Counted from the first letter of the stretch, positions 1 through 9,499 are shown. The stretch: 64,000 nt of DNA from Bacteroidota bacterium (GCA_021789975.1 JAJYIT010000015.1:31367-95366); one strand, 5' to 3'. Numbers and translations: made by a program. Notes: generated from the letters alone by a model not told the origin.

Positions 1-1
1 C

Positions 2-37
2 ATCGGATACGAAATCATTGTAGAAACTAAACTCTAA
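2..37 (+). CDS. C-terminal end of an upstream gene (partial)
   Basis: Frame 2 at the window edge is open for eleven codons (reading IGYEIIVETKL) and stops with TAA at 35-37, 21 bases before leuC. The other two forward frames stop earlier. Its position directly before leuC would fit an isopropylmalate or citramalate synthase, but eleven residues cannot show that. The call rests on context only. Confidence 0.3.
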   Translation: MGYEIIVETKL

Positions 38-58
38 GAACCCAGGAATTACACGATC

Positions 59-1357
59 ATGTCAATGACAATAACAGAGAAAATTCTTGCCGGTCACTCG
101 GGCAGGGACAAAGTCACTCCGGGCGAAAACGTTTGGGTCGACGTCGATATCCTGATGACCCATGACGTCACCGGCCCAGGCACAATTTCAATTTTCAAGG
201 AAGAATTCGGCAAAGAAGCAAAGGTGTGGGACCGCGACAAAGTTGTGGTGATACCCGATCATTACATCTTCACTGAAGACCAGCATGCAAAGCGAAACGT
301 CGTCTTTCTGCGAGACTTCGTAAAGGATCAGAGGATCGATAACTTCTATGACGTCGGCACATCCGATTACAAAGGTGTGTGCCATGTTGCACTACCCGAA
401 GAAGGATACACACGGCCAGGAGAAGTCTTGTTCGGGACCGATTCGCATACATGCACTGCGGGCGCCTTCGGAGAGTTCGCAACGGGGATCGGGAACACCG
501 ATGCCGCCTTCATTCTCGGAACCGGGAAACTCTGGGTTAAAGTGCCGCAAACCATGCGGTTCGTCTTCGACGGCGAATTGCCGGAATATCTGATGGCGAA
601 AGATCTTATCCTCCGAATTATCGGTGACATCGGAGTAGACGGTGCGTCTTATGCCGCAATGGAATTTGCGGGAGATGCCGTTCACGGTTTGAACATCGAG
701 GAGCGGATGACACTGTGCAATATGGTCATAGAGGCCGGCGGAAAGAACGGAGTCATCGCGCCGGACCAGACCACCATCGACTTTGTGAAGAGTCGAAGCG
801 AGAAAAATTTCACCCCGGTTCAAAACGACCCGGATGCGAGGTTCGCGCTGGAGAAGAAATTCGACGTGTCGAAAATAACCCCGTTGGTTGCGAAACCTCA
901 CTCACCGGAAAATGTCGAAGCAGCTGAAAACCTTTCCGACGTTATAGTCGACCGGGTTTACATCGGTTCATGCACCGGCGGAAAGTTGACCGACTTCAGA
1001 GCTGCTGCACGCGTTCTCGACGGTAGGAAAACCGCGGTAGATACTTTCATAGTCCCGGCAACAACAGACGTTGCCAGAGGCTTGCGCGAATACAAACTCA
1101 ACGGAAAGACTCTTCTCCAAATTTTCGAGGAAGCAGGCTGCAGAATTGGAAACGCAAGCTGCGGAGCATGCCTCGGAGGACCGGACGATACTTTCGGCAG
1201 GTTGAATGGCCAGGAGATCTGCCTTTCAACCACCAATCGTAATTTCCCCGGTCGAATGGGTTCCAAGAAAGCACAGGTCTACCTGGCTTCCCCGCTCACC
1301 GCGGCAGCTACTGCCATAACTGGAAAAATTACGGACCCACGAAAATATCTTGCTTGA
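59..1357 (+). CDS. leuC: 3-isopropylmalate dehydratase, large subunit
   Basis: Cytoplasmic [4Fe-4S] aconitase-family enzyme that, with LeuD, isomerises 2- to 3-isopropylmalate in leucine synthesis. The 432 residues match the shorter (about 420 aa) LeuC/homoaconitase class rather than the about 466 aa E. coli type. Visible family marks are GTDSHTCTAGAFG near 126-138, cluster cysteines at C305 (IGSCTGGK), C368 and C371 (ASCGACLGG), and STTNRNFPGRMG near 390-401. ATG at 59 follows AGGAAT and is preferred over the second ATG at 65. It is first in a leuC-leuD-leuB run. A homoaconitase-like substrate cannot be excluded from sequence alone, but leuD and leuB next to it make the leucine role likely. 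Confidence 0.95.
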   Translation: MSMTITEKILAGHSGRDKVTPGENVWVDVDILMTHDVTGPGTISIFKEEFGKEAKVWDRDKVVVIPDHYIFTEDQHAKRNVVFLRDFVKDQRIDNFYDVGTSDYKGVCHVALPEEGYTRPGEVLFGTDSHTCTAGAFGEFATGIGNTDAAFILGTGKLWVKVPQTMRFVFDGELPEYLMAKDLILRIIGDIGVDGASYAAMEFAGDAVHGLNIEERMTLCNMVIEAGGKNGVIAPDQTTIDFVKSRSEKNFTPVQNDPDARFALEKKFDVSKITPLVAKPHSPENVEAAENLSDVIVDRVYIGSCTGGKLTDFRAAARVLDGRKTAVDTFIVPATTDVARGLREYKLNGKTLLQIFEEAGCRIGNASCGACLGGPDDTFGRLNGQEICLSTTNRNFPGRMGSKKAQVYLASPLTAAATAITGKITDPRKYLA

Positions 1358-1411
1358 AATGATGGTTTCAAAGAGTATAACGAAATACATCCAGAGTCCA
1401 ACAGTGGTTTT

Positions 1412-1433
1412 ACTACGTGGGACTCCACGTAGT
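1412..1433 (+). other. Perfect hairpin in the leuC-leuD spacer
   Basis: A 9-bp perfect inverted repeat (arm ACTACGTGG, loop GACT, arm CCACGTAGT) lies in the 150-base gap between leuC and leuD. No U-tract follows on the plus strand, so it is not a standard intrinsic terminator. It could stabilise or process the mRNA, or bind a dimeric regulator. The structure is seen directly; any function is a guess. Confidence 0.45.
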
Positions 1434-1507
1434 CGCTGTGCGAGGTTGCGAAACTGAAAGTACTATCAGCGGAGTTTAAAGACTACAAGTCAGGAGATTT
1501 ACAGACA

Positions 1508-2113
1508 ATGCCAGGAAGCAAAATTATTGGAAAAGTATATGTTGTCGGTGACAATGTCGACACAGACCAAATCATACCCGCGAAGCACCTTGTTTACGAC
1601 ACGCATTCTCCCGAGGAGAGGAAACTCTTCGGTAAGTATGCGATGAGCGGAGTGCCGGAAGACAGATCAGGACTACCGGAAGGAAGTGTGAAATTCGTAG
1701 ACGAAGGTAAATACGAGTCCGTCTTCAACATAATTGTCGGGGGCAAGAACTTCGGTTGCGGTTCGTCAAGAGAGCACGCGCCGTTGGCACTTCAGGTTGC
1801 GGGTGTAGCAGCTGTTGTTGCTCAGACCTACGCTCGGATATTCTACCGGAATTCTGTAGACGGCGGATTCGTGATGCCGCTTGAATCGGTGGACAATATA
1901 TTCAAGTCATTCGCCACCGGCGATCAAGTTGAGATAGATCTTGATGCAAACAAAATCACGGACATAAGAACTGGAAAATCATTTGGGCTGCGATCACTAG
2001 GCGATGCGGCGGACATCATTCACGCAGGCGGACTCTTTGCCTACGCAAGAAAGATCGGGATGATCAAAGAATCGGACAAGACTGCGACAAAGAAAGTGGG
2101 CGCTAATGTTTAA
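1508..2113 (+). CDS. leuD: 3-isopropylmalate dehydratase, small subunit
   Basis: Swivelling-domain partner of LeuC. The N-terminus has the family motif NVDTDQIIPAKHL (about 17-29), and GGKNFGCGSSREHAPLAL (about 77-94) contributes to the active site. At 201 residues it is longer than the about 165 aa archaeal-type small subunit; most of the extra length is an insertion after the DTDQIIP motif and a tail after about residue 185. The ATG at 1508 follows CAGGAG. Its end overlaps the leuB start by 8 bases, which indicates translational coupling. Confidence 0.94.
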   Translation: MPGSKIIGKVYVVGDNVDTDQIIPAKHLVYDTHSPEERKLFGKYAMSGVPEDRSGLPEGSVKFVDEGKYESVFNIIVGGKNFGCGSSREHAPLALQVAGVAAVVAQTYARIFYRNSVDGGFVMPLESVDNIFKSFATGDQVEIDLDANKITDIRTGKSFGLRSLGDAADIIHAGGLFAYARKIGMIKESDKTATKKVGANV

Positions 2114-3173
2114 GATCGCAGTAATACCGGGCGACGGTATAGGCACGGAAGTCACTTCACAGGCGGTTCGAATCCTAAAGAAGGCATCCCGCATATTAAA
2201 CGAGCAAATCGATTTCGTCGATCTGAAGGCCGGCGGTATTGCTATAGACACCTTCGGCAAACCACTCCCGGAGCAAACGCTTTCTACCGCTCTGGCGTGC
2301 GACGCTGTACTTCTCGGAGCCGTGGGCGGTCCAAAGTGGGATAATTTGCCGTACGAGTTGAAGCCGGAGCAGGCACTCCTCGGTCTGCGCAAATCTCTGG
2401 AGCTGTATGCGAATATCAGACCTGCAATTATGTTCGATGCTCTGACCGCTTCTTCCTCTTTGAAACCGGATATCGTTAAGGGAATAGACATGGTCGTCGT
2501 CAGGGAATTGACGGGTGGAATCTACTTTGGCCGGCCCGCTGGAATACTTGAGGAAGACGGGATCCGTCGTGGTGTAAACACAATGACGTACTCGGAGCCC
2601 GAGATTGAAAGGATCACCCACACGGCATTCAAGCTGGCAAAATCGAGGAACAAACACGTCACTTCCGTGGATAAGGCAAACATTCTCCATACATCCATGC
2701 TATGGCGAGAGATAGTCAACAAAGTTGCGAAGGAAAATTATTCCGATGTCCGTCTCGACCATATGTACGTCGACAATGCTTCGATGCAGCTGATTCGAAA
2801 CCCTAAGCAATTCGATGTGATACTAACCGAGAATATGTTCGGAGACATACTGAGCGATGAAGCGTCGATGCTGACAGGCTCGATCGGAATGCTTCCGTCT
2901 GCAAGCATTGGCGGCAAGCACGCCCTCTATGAACCTGTGCACGGCAGTGCTCCCGATATCGCCGGCAGAGGATTGGCAAACCCCGTCGCAAGTATACTCT
3001 CAGCGGCGATGCTGCTTGAATATTCTATCAAACAGAAAGAGCTTGCGAGAAAGATATTCCAGGCAGCCGAGAAAGTGCTGAACGAAGGTTACAGGACGGC
3101 AGACATCGCAACGGATGGCACGACCAGACTAACGACCGAGCAGATGGGCGAGAAGATAGAAGCTGCTATCTAA
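2106..3173 (+). CDS. leuB: 3-isopropylmalate dehydrogenase
   Basis: NAD-dependent oxidative decarboxylase that converts 3-isopropylmalate to 2-ketoisocaproate. At 355 residues it has the normal family length. It begins with the typical [15 protein letters not shown] and has [12 protein letters not shown] (about 128-139), the dimer and metal segment with [10 protein letters not shown] and [33 protein letters not shown] and [18 protein letters not shown]. All key parts are present, so it should be active. It overlaps leuD and closes the leu run; a spacer of about 300 bases follows. Confidence 0.96.
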   Translation: MFKIAVIPGDGIGTEVTSQAVRILKKASRILNEQIDFVDLKAGGIAIDTFGKPLPEQTLSTALACDAVLLGAVGGPKWDNLPYELKPEQALLGLRKSLELYANIRPAIMFDALTASSSLKPDIVKGIDMVVVRELTGGIYFGRPAGILEEDGIRRGVNTMTYSEPEIERITHTAFKLAKSRNKHVTSVDKANILHTSMLWREIVNKVAKENYSDVRLDHMYVDNASMQLIRNPKQFDVILTENMFGDILSDEASMLTGSIGMLPSASIGGKHALYEPVHGSAPDIAGRGLANPVASILSAAMLLEYSIKQKELARKIFQAAEKVLNEGYRTADIATDGTTRLTTEQMGEKIEAAI

Positions 3174-3470
3174 ATTAAAGTCAGCTTCTGGGGTGGACTG
3201 CAGCATACGAAGGTACCCCCTGCCATCCTACCAATAACTATGTAAGAACAATGGAGCTATTTGCCGGGGCAAAGTCCAAGATTGACCAAGGCAAACAAAA
3301 TCCTCATGTCGAAGAAGGTCAAGTCAACGGAGCTTTCACCGAGATGGAGAGCCTCGATCCGGGACAAGAAGATGGGTCTTTGTAATTTTCTCCTGCCATA
3401 GAGGCAGAACAATTTTTCATTGCGTCAGTTGCAACCTTCCACGCAAAGCCTTTATATTGTCAGGTTCTAA
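3174..3470 (+). other. Spacer between leuB and spmA with one small open frame
   Basis: The spacer holds no recognised gene. The only frame worth noting is ATG 3251 to TAA 3385 (44 codons, start MELFAGAKSKID, end GQEDGSL). It is acidic and hydrophilic but has no clear ribosome-binding site, so coding is unproven. No strong terminator or riboswitch-like fold was recognised. Confidence 0.2.
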
Positions 3471-4418
3471 ATGCTAAACTACGTCTGGATCGCACTCGTT
3501 GCCATAGGGGTTATTGCAGCCGCTTCAAGTGACATCTACGATGCCTCAACAAACAGGTACCGTAATGGCGAATGGTTCGAAGTCAGGTATGACAGTATCT
3601 CCGCCGAGGCAGGGACGGTCTCTTTCACGAAAGAGTATTTCGACCACTTCTATGACGTAAACATGGGGGGGTCGGACACGCTTGTCTTCCCCGCTACTTT
3701 AAGCTCAGATTCTGTTAGGATCACGCTCGGCGCAGAGACGCCGGAAATCTGGACAACGATTGCAAAGACTGCGGGCAGCGAGAAGAGGTTAGATGCGGTC
3801 ATCAGGAGACACACGGATGGATATTTATTCGTTGTCTTTCCGATTACGTCTCTTGTCAGAACGAAGGCCGTCCTCGATGCCGTAATAAGTTACAGCTCAC
3901 TCGCGGTAACGATTTCCCTTGCGCTTATCGGTGTCATGGCATTCTGGCTCGGCATAATGAAACTTGGAGAGGATAGCGGGCTCATCAACATAATTGCCAG
4001 GGTCATGAAACCCGTAATGGCCAGAATTTTCCCCGAGATACCACCCGATCATCCCGCAATCGGGGCGATGATAATGAACATCGCCGCCAACATGCTCGGA
4101 CTCAACAACGCGGCAACACCTCTCGGACTGAAAGCGATGGAAGAGCTGGAGAAGTTAAACCCGAACAAGGGTACCGCGAGCAACGCAATGGTGACTTTTC
4201 TCGTGATAAATACCGGCGGCCTTACGATTATCCCGGCAACGGCTATTGCAATCAGGGCAGCTCTCGGTTCTAAAGATCCGACTGTCATTCTGATGACGTC
4301 GTTCTTCGGAGCCGGGCTCGCAACGATCGCAGGAATTGCGGCAGCAAAAATTCTTCAGAGGCTGAAGCCATACAGAATCGAAAAAGTAGCGAAAGCTGCG
4401 GAAGCGGAGAACAAATGA
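3471..4418 (+). CDS. spmA: SpmA-like nucleoside-recognition (Gate) membrane protein
   Basis: Integral membrane protein of the spore-maturation/nucleoside-recognition family. In non-sporulating bacteria such proteins are uncharacterised and their transport substrate is unknown. The 315 residues exceed the about 195 aa of Bacillus SpmA because about 120 polar residues sit between the first membrane helix (2-20) and the conserved part. The conserved part starts near residue 140 and has the motifs HPAIGAMIMNIAANMLGLNNAATPLGLKAM and NTGGLTIIPATAIAIRAALGSKDP. The extra segment probably faces the periplasm. It overlaps spmB by 4 bases (ATGA), so the two are likely co-translated and form a complex. 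Confidence 0.85.
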   Translation: MLNYVWIALVAIGVIAAASSDIYDASTNRYRNGEWFEVRYDSISAEAGTVSFTKEYFDHFYDVNMGGSDTLVFPATLSSDSVRITLGAETPEIWTTIAKTAGSEKRLDAVIRRHTDGYLFVVFPITSLVRTKAVLDAVISYSSLAVTISLALIGVMAFWLGIMKLGEDSGLINIIARVMKPVMARIFPEIPPDHPAIGAMIMNIAANMLGLNNAATPLGLKAMEELEKLNPNKGTASNAMVTFLVINTGGLTIIPATAIAIRAALGSKDPTVILMTSFFGAGLATIAGIAAAKILQRLKPYRIEKVAKAAEAENK

Positions 4419-4951
4419 TCAAAGAGATTTTCGAGGCCATCTCGGTCCTCGCGATTCCGCTTATCATTCTCGGGTTCGTCGCCTTTGCAACGAAGAAGAA
4501 AGTGCCTGTTTATGAGTCTTTTGTGACCGGAGCAAAAGGAGGCTTCGAAGTAGCTGTCAAGATTATTCCGTACTTGGTGGCTATGCTTGTCGCCATAGGT
4601 ATATTCCGGGCAAGTGGAGCGATGGATTTGCTCGTGAAGGGCCTTTCTCCTTTGGCCCATCTTATCGGGATGCCGCCGCAAGTTTTACCAATGGCAATTC
4701 TCCGCCCACTTAGCGGGAGCGGATCGATGGGTCTCATGACCGACATCATGAAGAGATACGGCACGGATTCATTCATCGGGGTGCTGGTGTCGACGATGTA
4801 CGGCAGCAGCGAAACAACTTTTTACGTGTTGGCCGTTTATTTTGGCGCTGTCAATATTTACAAGACGAGGCACGCAGTAGCCGCCGGTCTGATCGCGGAT
4901 GTCGTCGGTATGCTTGGCGCCCTCCTCATTTGCAAAATACTGTTTCACTGA
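4415..4951 (+). CDS. spmB: SpmB-like nucleoside-recognition (Gate) membrane protein
   Basis: Partner of the upstream SpmA-like protein, 178 residues with about five membrane helices and normal SpmB length. Typical motifs are PVYESFVTGAKGGFEVAVKIIPYLVAMLVAIG, LRPLSGSGSMGLM and STMYGSSETTFYVLAVYFG. The start is set by the ATGA overlap with spmA. Many Bacteroidota carry these two as one fused gene; here they are separate. The role is probably transport or envelope-related; the substrate is unknown. Confidence 0.86.
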   Translation: MIKEIFEAISVLAIPLIILGFVAFATKKKVPVYESFVTGAKGGFEVAVKIIPYLVAMLVAIGIFRASGAMDLLVKGLSPLAHLIGMPPQVLPMAILRPLSGSGSMGLMTDIMKRYGTDSFIGVLVSTMYGSSETTFYVLAVYFGAVNIYKTRHAVAAGLIADVVGMLGALLICKILFH

Positions 4952-4967
4952 TCAAAGACGGTCGTGC

Positions 4968-6293
4968 ATGAAATTACTTTTAATGCTTTTCCTTGCAACC
5001 CTTATTTCATCTCAGGTTTCTGAAAGCCAAACATATCCCAGTCCCATACTTGCGCCGGGTCAGAGCGAAATATCTGGCGGGATGGGCATCTCATGGATAG
5101 ACGGAACTCCCTACTATATGATCGGTGTCATACCCAGCCTTTCTTTCGGAAAGCTCGGAATCGGGCTCGACCTGACACTTCGATTGAACAGTGCCGATGG
5201 AACCATTCGACGCGTCGACTGGGCCGGCGGAGCTTATCGAAAGATCATCAGATATCTCAGCTGGGGACAGAAGCATGATCCGATTTTTGCGAAGGCAGGC
5301 CAACTCGACGGCACGACGATCGGACATGGTTTCATTATGTATGATTACACCAACAGCCCGAGCTACGACAACAGAACAATTGGTGCAGAGCTGGACATGG
5401 ACTTTTCAAAATTCGGATTCGAAGCCATGTACGGAGATTTTCATACTCCGGGTGTAACGGGCGGAAGAGTCTACGTCCGGCCGCTGAAGTTCACCGAGAT
5501 AGGGGATCTCCAGGTGATCGGAGGGCTGGAGCTTGGCGCCACGTATCTTACCGACCAGGATGAGAACTCCAACGTCGGGCTGGTCATCGGCAAGAGTTTC
5601 GTCCCGCCCGCTCCTTACGTCCCTGAAGACAGAGGCACGCTCTCTGAGTACGGGCTCGACTTAGGCATGCCGATCCTCCGGACGGCACATTTTAGCTCAG
5701 ACATTTACTACGACTTCGCGCAGATCTACCATCATGGTCATGGCAGCGGAATCGGCATCAACGGCAATTTCAGTGGACTCGGCATTCTCGATATATCCGC
5801 AACAGTTGAGCGACAGTTCATCGGGAGGCATTTCATCCCTGAATACTTCGACCATTTTTACGAGCTTGAGAGATACAACCCGCAAAACATTCCCGGCTAT
5901 ATCAGCAAGGCAGAGATACTCGACAGCACCTCTGCTTCAGAGGGATGGTTCGGTCATCTTACGCTATCTTTGATGAGCAAACTCAGATTAGTCGGTACTT
6001 TCCGATCAATCAACAATGATCCCGAAGGAGGCCTACTGCATCTTCAAGCAGAAATCCCTGAGCTTCTACCACATTTCGCACTCACTGCAGGCTACGACAG
6101 ATACGGTATTCTCTCCTTTTCGGACATATTCACACTTAATGACCAATCACTTTTCTACGCGTTCTTCGGTTATAAGCCCTACCCCTTCATGACAATCGGT
6201 CTGAATTATTTCTGGACTTACTACCTGGTTGATGGAAACTATGTGGTACAAAGAAGGATGGAGCCAAGCGTCATGGTGAATTTCTCCTTCTAG
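4968..6293 (+). CDS. Outer-membrane beta-barrel-type protein, function unknown
   Basis: Predicted exported protein of 441 residues. The ATG at 4968 gives a clear signal peptide (MKLLLMLFLATLISSQ, then VSESQTYP). An in-frame upstream start at 4899 would overlap spmB and bury this signal, so it was rejected. The rest is rich in alternating aromatic and glycine strands such as GGMGISWIDG and GIGLDLTLRLN, and ends in a strand with a terminal Phe (MVNFSF), a usual outer-membrane barrel signature. No family is recognised. The start is 16 bases after spmB stops, so co-transcription is possible. Confidence 0.7.
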   Translation: MKLLLMLFLATLISSQVSESQTYPSPILAPGQSEISGGMGISWIDGTPYYMIGVIPSLSFGKLGIGLDLTLRLNSADGTIRRVDWAGGAYRKIIRYLSWGQKHDPIFAKAGQLDGTTIGHGFIMYDYTNSPSYDNRTIGAELDMDFSKFGFEAMYGDFHTPGVTGGRVYVRPLKFTEIGDLQVIGGLELGATYLTDQDENSNVGLVIGKSFVPPAPYVPEDRGTLSEYGLDLGMPILRTAHFSSDIYYDFAQIYHHGHGSGIGINGNFSGLGILDISATVERQFIGRHFIPEYFDHFYELERYNPQNIPGYISKAEILDSTSASEGWFGHLTLSLMSKLRLVGTFRSINNDPEGGLLHLQAEIPELLPHFALTAGYDRYGILSFSDIFTLNDQSLFYAFFGYKPYPFMTIGLNYFWTYYLVDGNYVVQRRMEPSVMVNFSF

Positions 6294-6346
6294 TTTCGGA
6301 ACCTTTATGTTTCTTCGTTCTGTTAACTAAGACAAACGGAGAAAAA

Positions 6347-6763
6347 ATGGTAAAGAACACATGGCTTGCAGTTGCACTCCTGGTTTCAGTCGGAGCAGGA
6401 AGTCTGATGATCCATAACGTTGTTTTCGCAAATACAAAGCCGAAGGAACCGAGTTTCGCCAAGAACCTCCAGGTACTTACGTTCCTCAAATCAAAGCAGC
6501 AACTGAAAGGCTGGATGCACATGATAAAGACCAGTCTTGGAGTCAACTGCGATTATTGCCACAACACCAACAATTTTGCCAGCGATGCAAAGCCTCCAAA
6601 GAGAATAGCTCGCGTGATGCTGAAGATGCTCGTCCAGATTAGGAAAGATTATTTTGCATTCCCAAACGCACAGAAGCCGACGTGTTTTACCTGCCATCAG
6701 GGACACAAGAAGCCGGTCAATGCGCCCGCAGAAGGATTTAAGGGATTCCCAGGACAGATTTAG
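6347..6763 (+). CDS. Dihaem c-type cytochrome, reaction-centre cytochrome-subunit-like
   Basis: Small periplasmic cytochrome of 138 residues with an N-terminal signal or anchor helix (about 5-28). Two CXXCH haem sites are visible: CDYCH at 68-72 and CFTCH at 113-117. The segment GWMHMIKTSLGVNCDYCH places Met residues one helix before the first haem, as in the tetrahaem subunit of photosynthetic reaction centres (CytoC_RC family). Short two-haem homologues are common in non-phototrophic Bacteroidota and Acidobacteriota, where the partner is generally unknown. Upstream GGAG supports the ATG. It lies before a monohaem outer-membrane protein, so the two may work together. Confidence 0.85.
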   Translation: MVKNTWLAVALLVSVGAGSLMIHNVVFANTKPKEPSFAKNLQVLTFLKSKQQLKGWMHMIKTSLGVNCDYCHNTNNFASDAKPPKRIARVMLKMLVQIRKDYFAFPNAQKPTCFTCHQGHKKPVNAPAEGFKGFPGQI

Positions 6764-6864
6764 TAGATAGCAAATGAACTTGAGAGCAAAGAGCCGCTTG
6801 AGCCGGAAATGCAATCCTGAGATGGCTGAATGATGGAGTCATTCGATAATGGAGGACTGGATCA

Positions 6865-8004
6865 ATGAAGAGATTGGTAAAAGGCACCTTTTCTGCCGCG
6901 ATAATTTTATTCCTCAGTACGACGGCATTTGCACTGCCGAGGTTCGCCATCATGACCGGCATGCAGTGCCTCAATTGTCATGTCAATCCGACCGGCGGTG
7001 AGCTCCGGAACAGCTACGGAGGCTCCGATTTTGTCGACAGCCATCTCACCCTCATTCCCGCACATAGCAGTGATTTCGAATTCAATCCCAAATTGGGCCA
7101 AGACATCCTGATCGGCGGTGACGTCCGATTTCAATATCTTTACGATGGCCAGAGTAAGAGTTCCACCTTCCAATCCATGGAAGGAGCGATCTATTTGTCT
7201 ATCCATCTTTTTACCTCGACTCGTTTATATGCCAGGTATGATTTCGCGAACGCCTCTGTCCTTGGTCCTGCCGCATACGAACTTTACGGTTTGTATACGT
7301 TTAGTGGTGGAGATACCTGGATCAAAGTCGGGGCTTTCGAACCTTCATATGGGGTCCGCCTGGACGATCATACCGCATATACGCGCGGCGGAAACTACGG
7401 AATTCTTCAGGGCATTCCGCTTGTCGGCCTAATATTTTCTCCAGATTATCGTGACCTGGGCATCGAGGCAGGCTCCAAATGTGGCAGCTTCCTGTTGACC
7501 GCCGATATCACAAACGGAGACGGTCTCAGTAATTTCAACTTCGCTTCACAAAAGGCAGCTATTGGCCGGGTAGAGTATCTTTTGCATGGCGCGATCAACC
7601 TCATGCTTGGAGCTTCAGGATACTATACGGGCGGTCTTAAAATGTACGGAGTCCAAGGGGGCATCGGCATTGCAAAGCGGTTGTCCATCATTGGCGAATT
7701 CGACTGGGCCAAGTCCCTACCTACTGTAGTTCCGATGAATGCGACGTCAAATGCAGCATTCGTCGAGGCAAGCTATGAAATAGAGAACGGCTTGTTCGGT
7801 TTCGGAAGATTCGACTACTTCAAAGAATTCGTGGGAGGGCCGACTTACTACCGGTACGTCATCGGGACCGACATTTATCCGATTCCACACTTGGATCTCA
7901 TGCCGGAGGTGAGATTCAATACTACGAATGTGGTCGGTTCGCCCGGCTACTACGGCTCACACCCGGTAGTCGAAGCATTAATACAATCTCACATTTATTT
8001 TTGA
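6865..8004 (+). CDS. Monohaem outer-membrane beta-barrel protein
   Basis: Exported protein of 379 residues. A signal peptide (about 1-23, ending TTAFA) is followed at once by a single haem-c site, CLNCH at about 35-39, in the context MTGMQCLNCHVNPTGGELRNSYG. The remainder is strand-rich with alternating aromatics and ends in SHIYF, consistent with an outer-membrane barrel. A haem plug at the mouth of a barrel suggests electron transfer across the outer membrane, together with the dihaem protein upstream, but this is inference. GGAGGACTGG before ATG 6865 gives a plausible ribosome site. Confidence 0.72.
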   Translation: MKRLVKGTFSAAIILFLSTTAFALPRFAIMTGMQCLNCHVNPTGGELRNSYGGSDFVDSHLTLIPAHSSDFEFNPKLGQDILIGGDVRFQYLYDGQSKSSTFQSMEGAIYLSIHLFTSTRLYARYDFANASVLGPAAYELYGLYTFSGGDTWIKVGAFEPSYGVRLDDHTAYTRGGNYGILQGIPLVGLIFSPDYRDLGIEAGSKCGSFLLTADITNGDGLSNFNFASQKAAIGRVEYLLHGAINLMLGASGYYTGGLKMYGVQGGIGIAKRLSIIGEFDWAKSLPTVVPMNATSNAAFVEASYEIENGLFGFGRFDYFKEFVGGPTYYRYVIGTDIYPIPHLDLMPEVRFNTTNVVGSPGYYGSHPVVEALIQSHIYF

Positions 8005-8198
8005 TCCTTCCCGGTCGGGAGCGATATCCTGACCCTGTCCGACCATAAATACCCGTACCATCTTACTGCCAACAAATAGCTGGCATCCTGCATCCTGGTG
8101 CTGAAAGCATAAGTCTCAAGCAACACTGAGGTTACAAAAGTCCTCACCTTCTTTGTTTCCTTACATTTCTACAGCGATAATTAGTCAGGAATACCTGA

Positions 8199-8858
8199 GT
8201 GAACAACAGAAGCCGAAATAGATTTTTTCCAATACTCGTAGACTTACAAAATATTCCTTGCCTGGTAGTCGGTGGAGGAAGGGTAGCACTAAGGAAAGTA
8301 AACGGGCTCCTCGCGTTCGGTGCAAAAGTTACAGTGGTCGCTCCCAGGGAATGCGCGTCTTTGACAGAATTACTTCAACGACGCCGAATCGAAATAATCA
8401 GAAAAGCATACTCAAAAGAGTTTATAAAGGGAAAGAAGATAGTATTCAGCGCCACTTCAAATCGCGCAACAAACAGGCGTGTCAGCTGTGATTGCAAGAG
8501 AGCCGGTATCCTGGTCAACGTGGCCGATGATCCGGAGCTATGCGGCTTCATCCTGCCGGCTAATTTGATTATGGGAAGCCTGTGCATCTCAATCTCTACA
8601 CAGGGAAAAGCTCCATTCTATGCAACTGAAATGAAGAGCAGACTTGCCGGTTCGATTTCCCCTCGGACTGAACAGATCCTTGATCTGGCTGCCGACTTCA
8701 GAAAAGCTCTGCTCACCAGAAACGGGACTGTTCCAGCGAGTGCGAAGACGAAAGCTTACAGAGCATTCCTCTCGACTGACTGGGAAAGCCTCCTTAAACT
8801 CGGAGGTAAGAAGAAGTCCATGGAGAAAATGCGAGCCATTCTAGATGAAATCGAATAA
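8199..8858 (+). CDS. Precorrin-2 dehydrogenase / sirohydrochlorin ferrochelatase (CysG N-domain, Met8p type)
   Basis: NAD-dependent enzyme of sirohaem synthesis, equal to the N-terminal half of CysG. The Rossmann motif CLVVGGGRVALRKVNGLLAFGAKVTVVAP is near residues 21-49, and VNVADDPELCGFILPANL and STQGKAPFYATEMKSRL are typical of the family. At 219 residues it has the normal stand-alone length. The start is GTG at 8199 after TCAGGA. The methyltransferase half is a separate gene (9500-10276) with a small membrane protein between them. Its place beside sulfite-reduction genes fits a supply of sirohaem for DsrAB. Confidence 0.9.
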   Translation: MNNRSRNRFFPILVDLQNIPCLVVGGGRVALRKVNGLLAFGAKVTVVAPRECASLTELLQRRRIEIIRKAYSKEFIKGKKIVFSATSNRATNRRVSCDCKRAGILVNVADDPELCGFILPANLIMGSLCISISTQGKAPFYATEMKSRLAGSISPRTEQILDLAADFRKALLTRNGTVPASAKTKAYRAFLSTDWESLLKLGGKKKSMEKMRAILDEIE

Positions 8859-8883
8859 CCCCTGAATTTTCTTAGGCGTCGTC

Positions 8884-9471
8884 ATGGAAAAAACCAGAGA
8901 ATCACTCAAGAGGAAACTGATATTCGCATTCTCCATAATCATCGTTCTCGTATTTTGCAGCTCGGCACTCGGCTGGCTCATCGCGAATGATATCGAGAGC
9001 CATGACCGGATTACTGAAACCATCCACCTTTTCAAGGAACAAGAGCTTCAACTGCGAAGGGAGGAAAAGAACCTTCTGATAAGGGGTTACTCGACGGAGC
9101 GGTTTGCCCAGTGGCAGACGACAAAAGAAAACTTTCATAGTACTCTGGGACAGTTGATCGGTCAGAAGGCACTCCTCCCCGATGAAATCGACCAGCTAAA
9201 AACAATCAACTCTCAATCGTCTAACACTTATAAAGAGTTTTTCAGCAAGCTTCAATCTAACGCTCTCGGCGAGAAAGAGATTTCATACTACGATCAGCAA
9301 TTCAAAGAGGTAGGAAGGACTTCACTCCGGATTATCGACAACATTCTTGCCAAAGAGCAGGCACAGACCAGGGCAATGAATTCGAGATCTCAGCTTCTCA
9401 TCGGTTTGTTTGCGCTGGTATTCATTGGAACGACTTCCTTCCTCGTAATAAACGTACTTAGAAACTTGTAG
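8884..9471 (+). CDS. Two-helix membrane protein with periplasmic helical-bundle sensor-like domain
   Basis: A 195-residue protein with a membrane helix at about 12-34 and another at about 172-191. The roughly 135-residue loop between them is all-helical and charged (EQELQLRREEKNLLIRGYS, QLKTINSQSSNTYKEFFSKL). This is the layout of four-helix-bundle ligand domains in chemoreceptors and histidine kinases, but there is no HAMP, kinase or signalling domain after the second helix. It sits between the two sirohaem-synthesis genes and has no recognised function. It may be a sensor subunit acting with a separate output protein. Confidence 0.65.
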   Translation: MEKTRESLKRKLIFAFSIIIVLVFCSSALGWLIANDIESHDRITETIHLFKEQELQLRREEKNLLIRGYSTERFAQWQTTKENFHSTLGQLIGQKALLPDEIDQLKTINSQSSNTYKEFFSKLQSNALGEKEISYYDQQFKEVGRTSLRIIDNILAKEQAQTRAMNSRSQLLIGLFALVFIGTTSFLVINVLRNL

Positions 9472-9499
9472 GCAAAATTTCATTTGCCGGGAAACTGAT

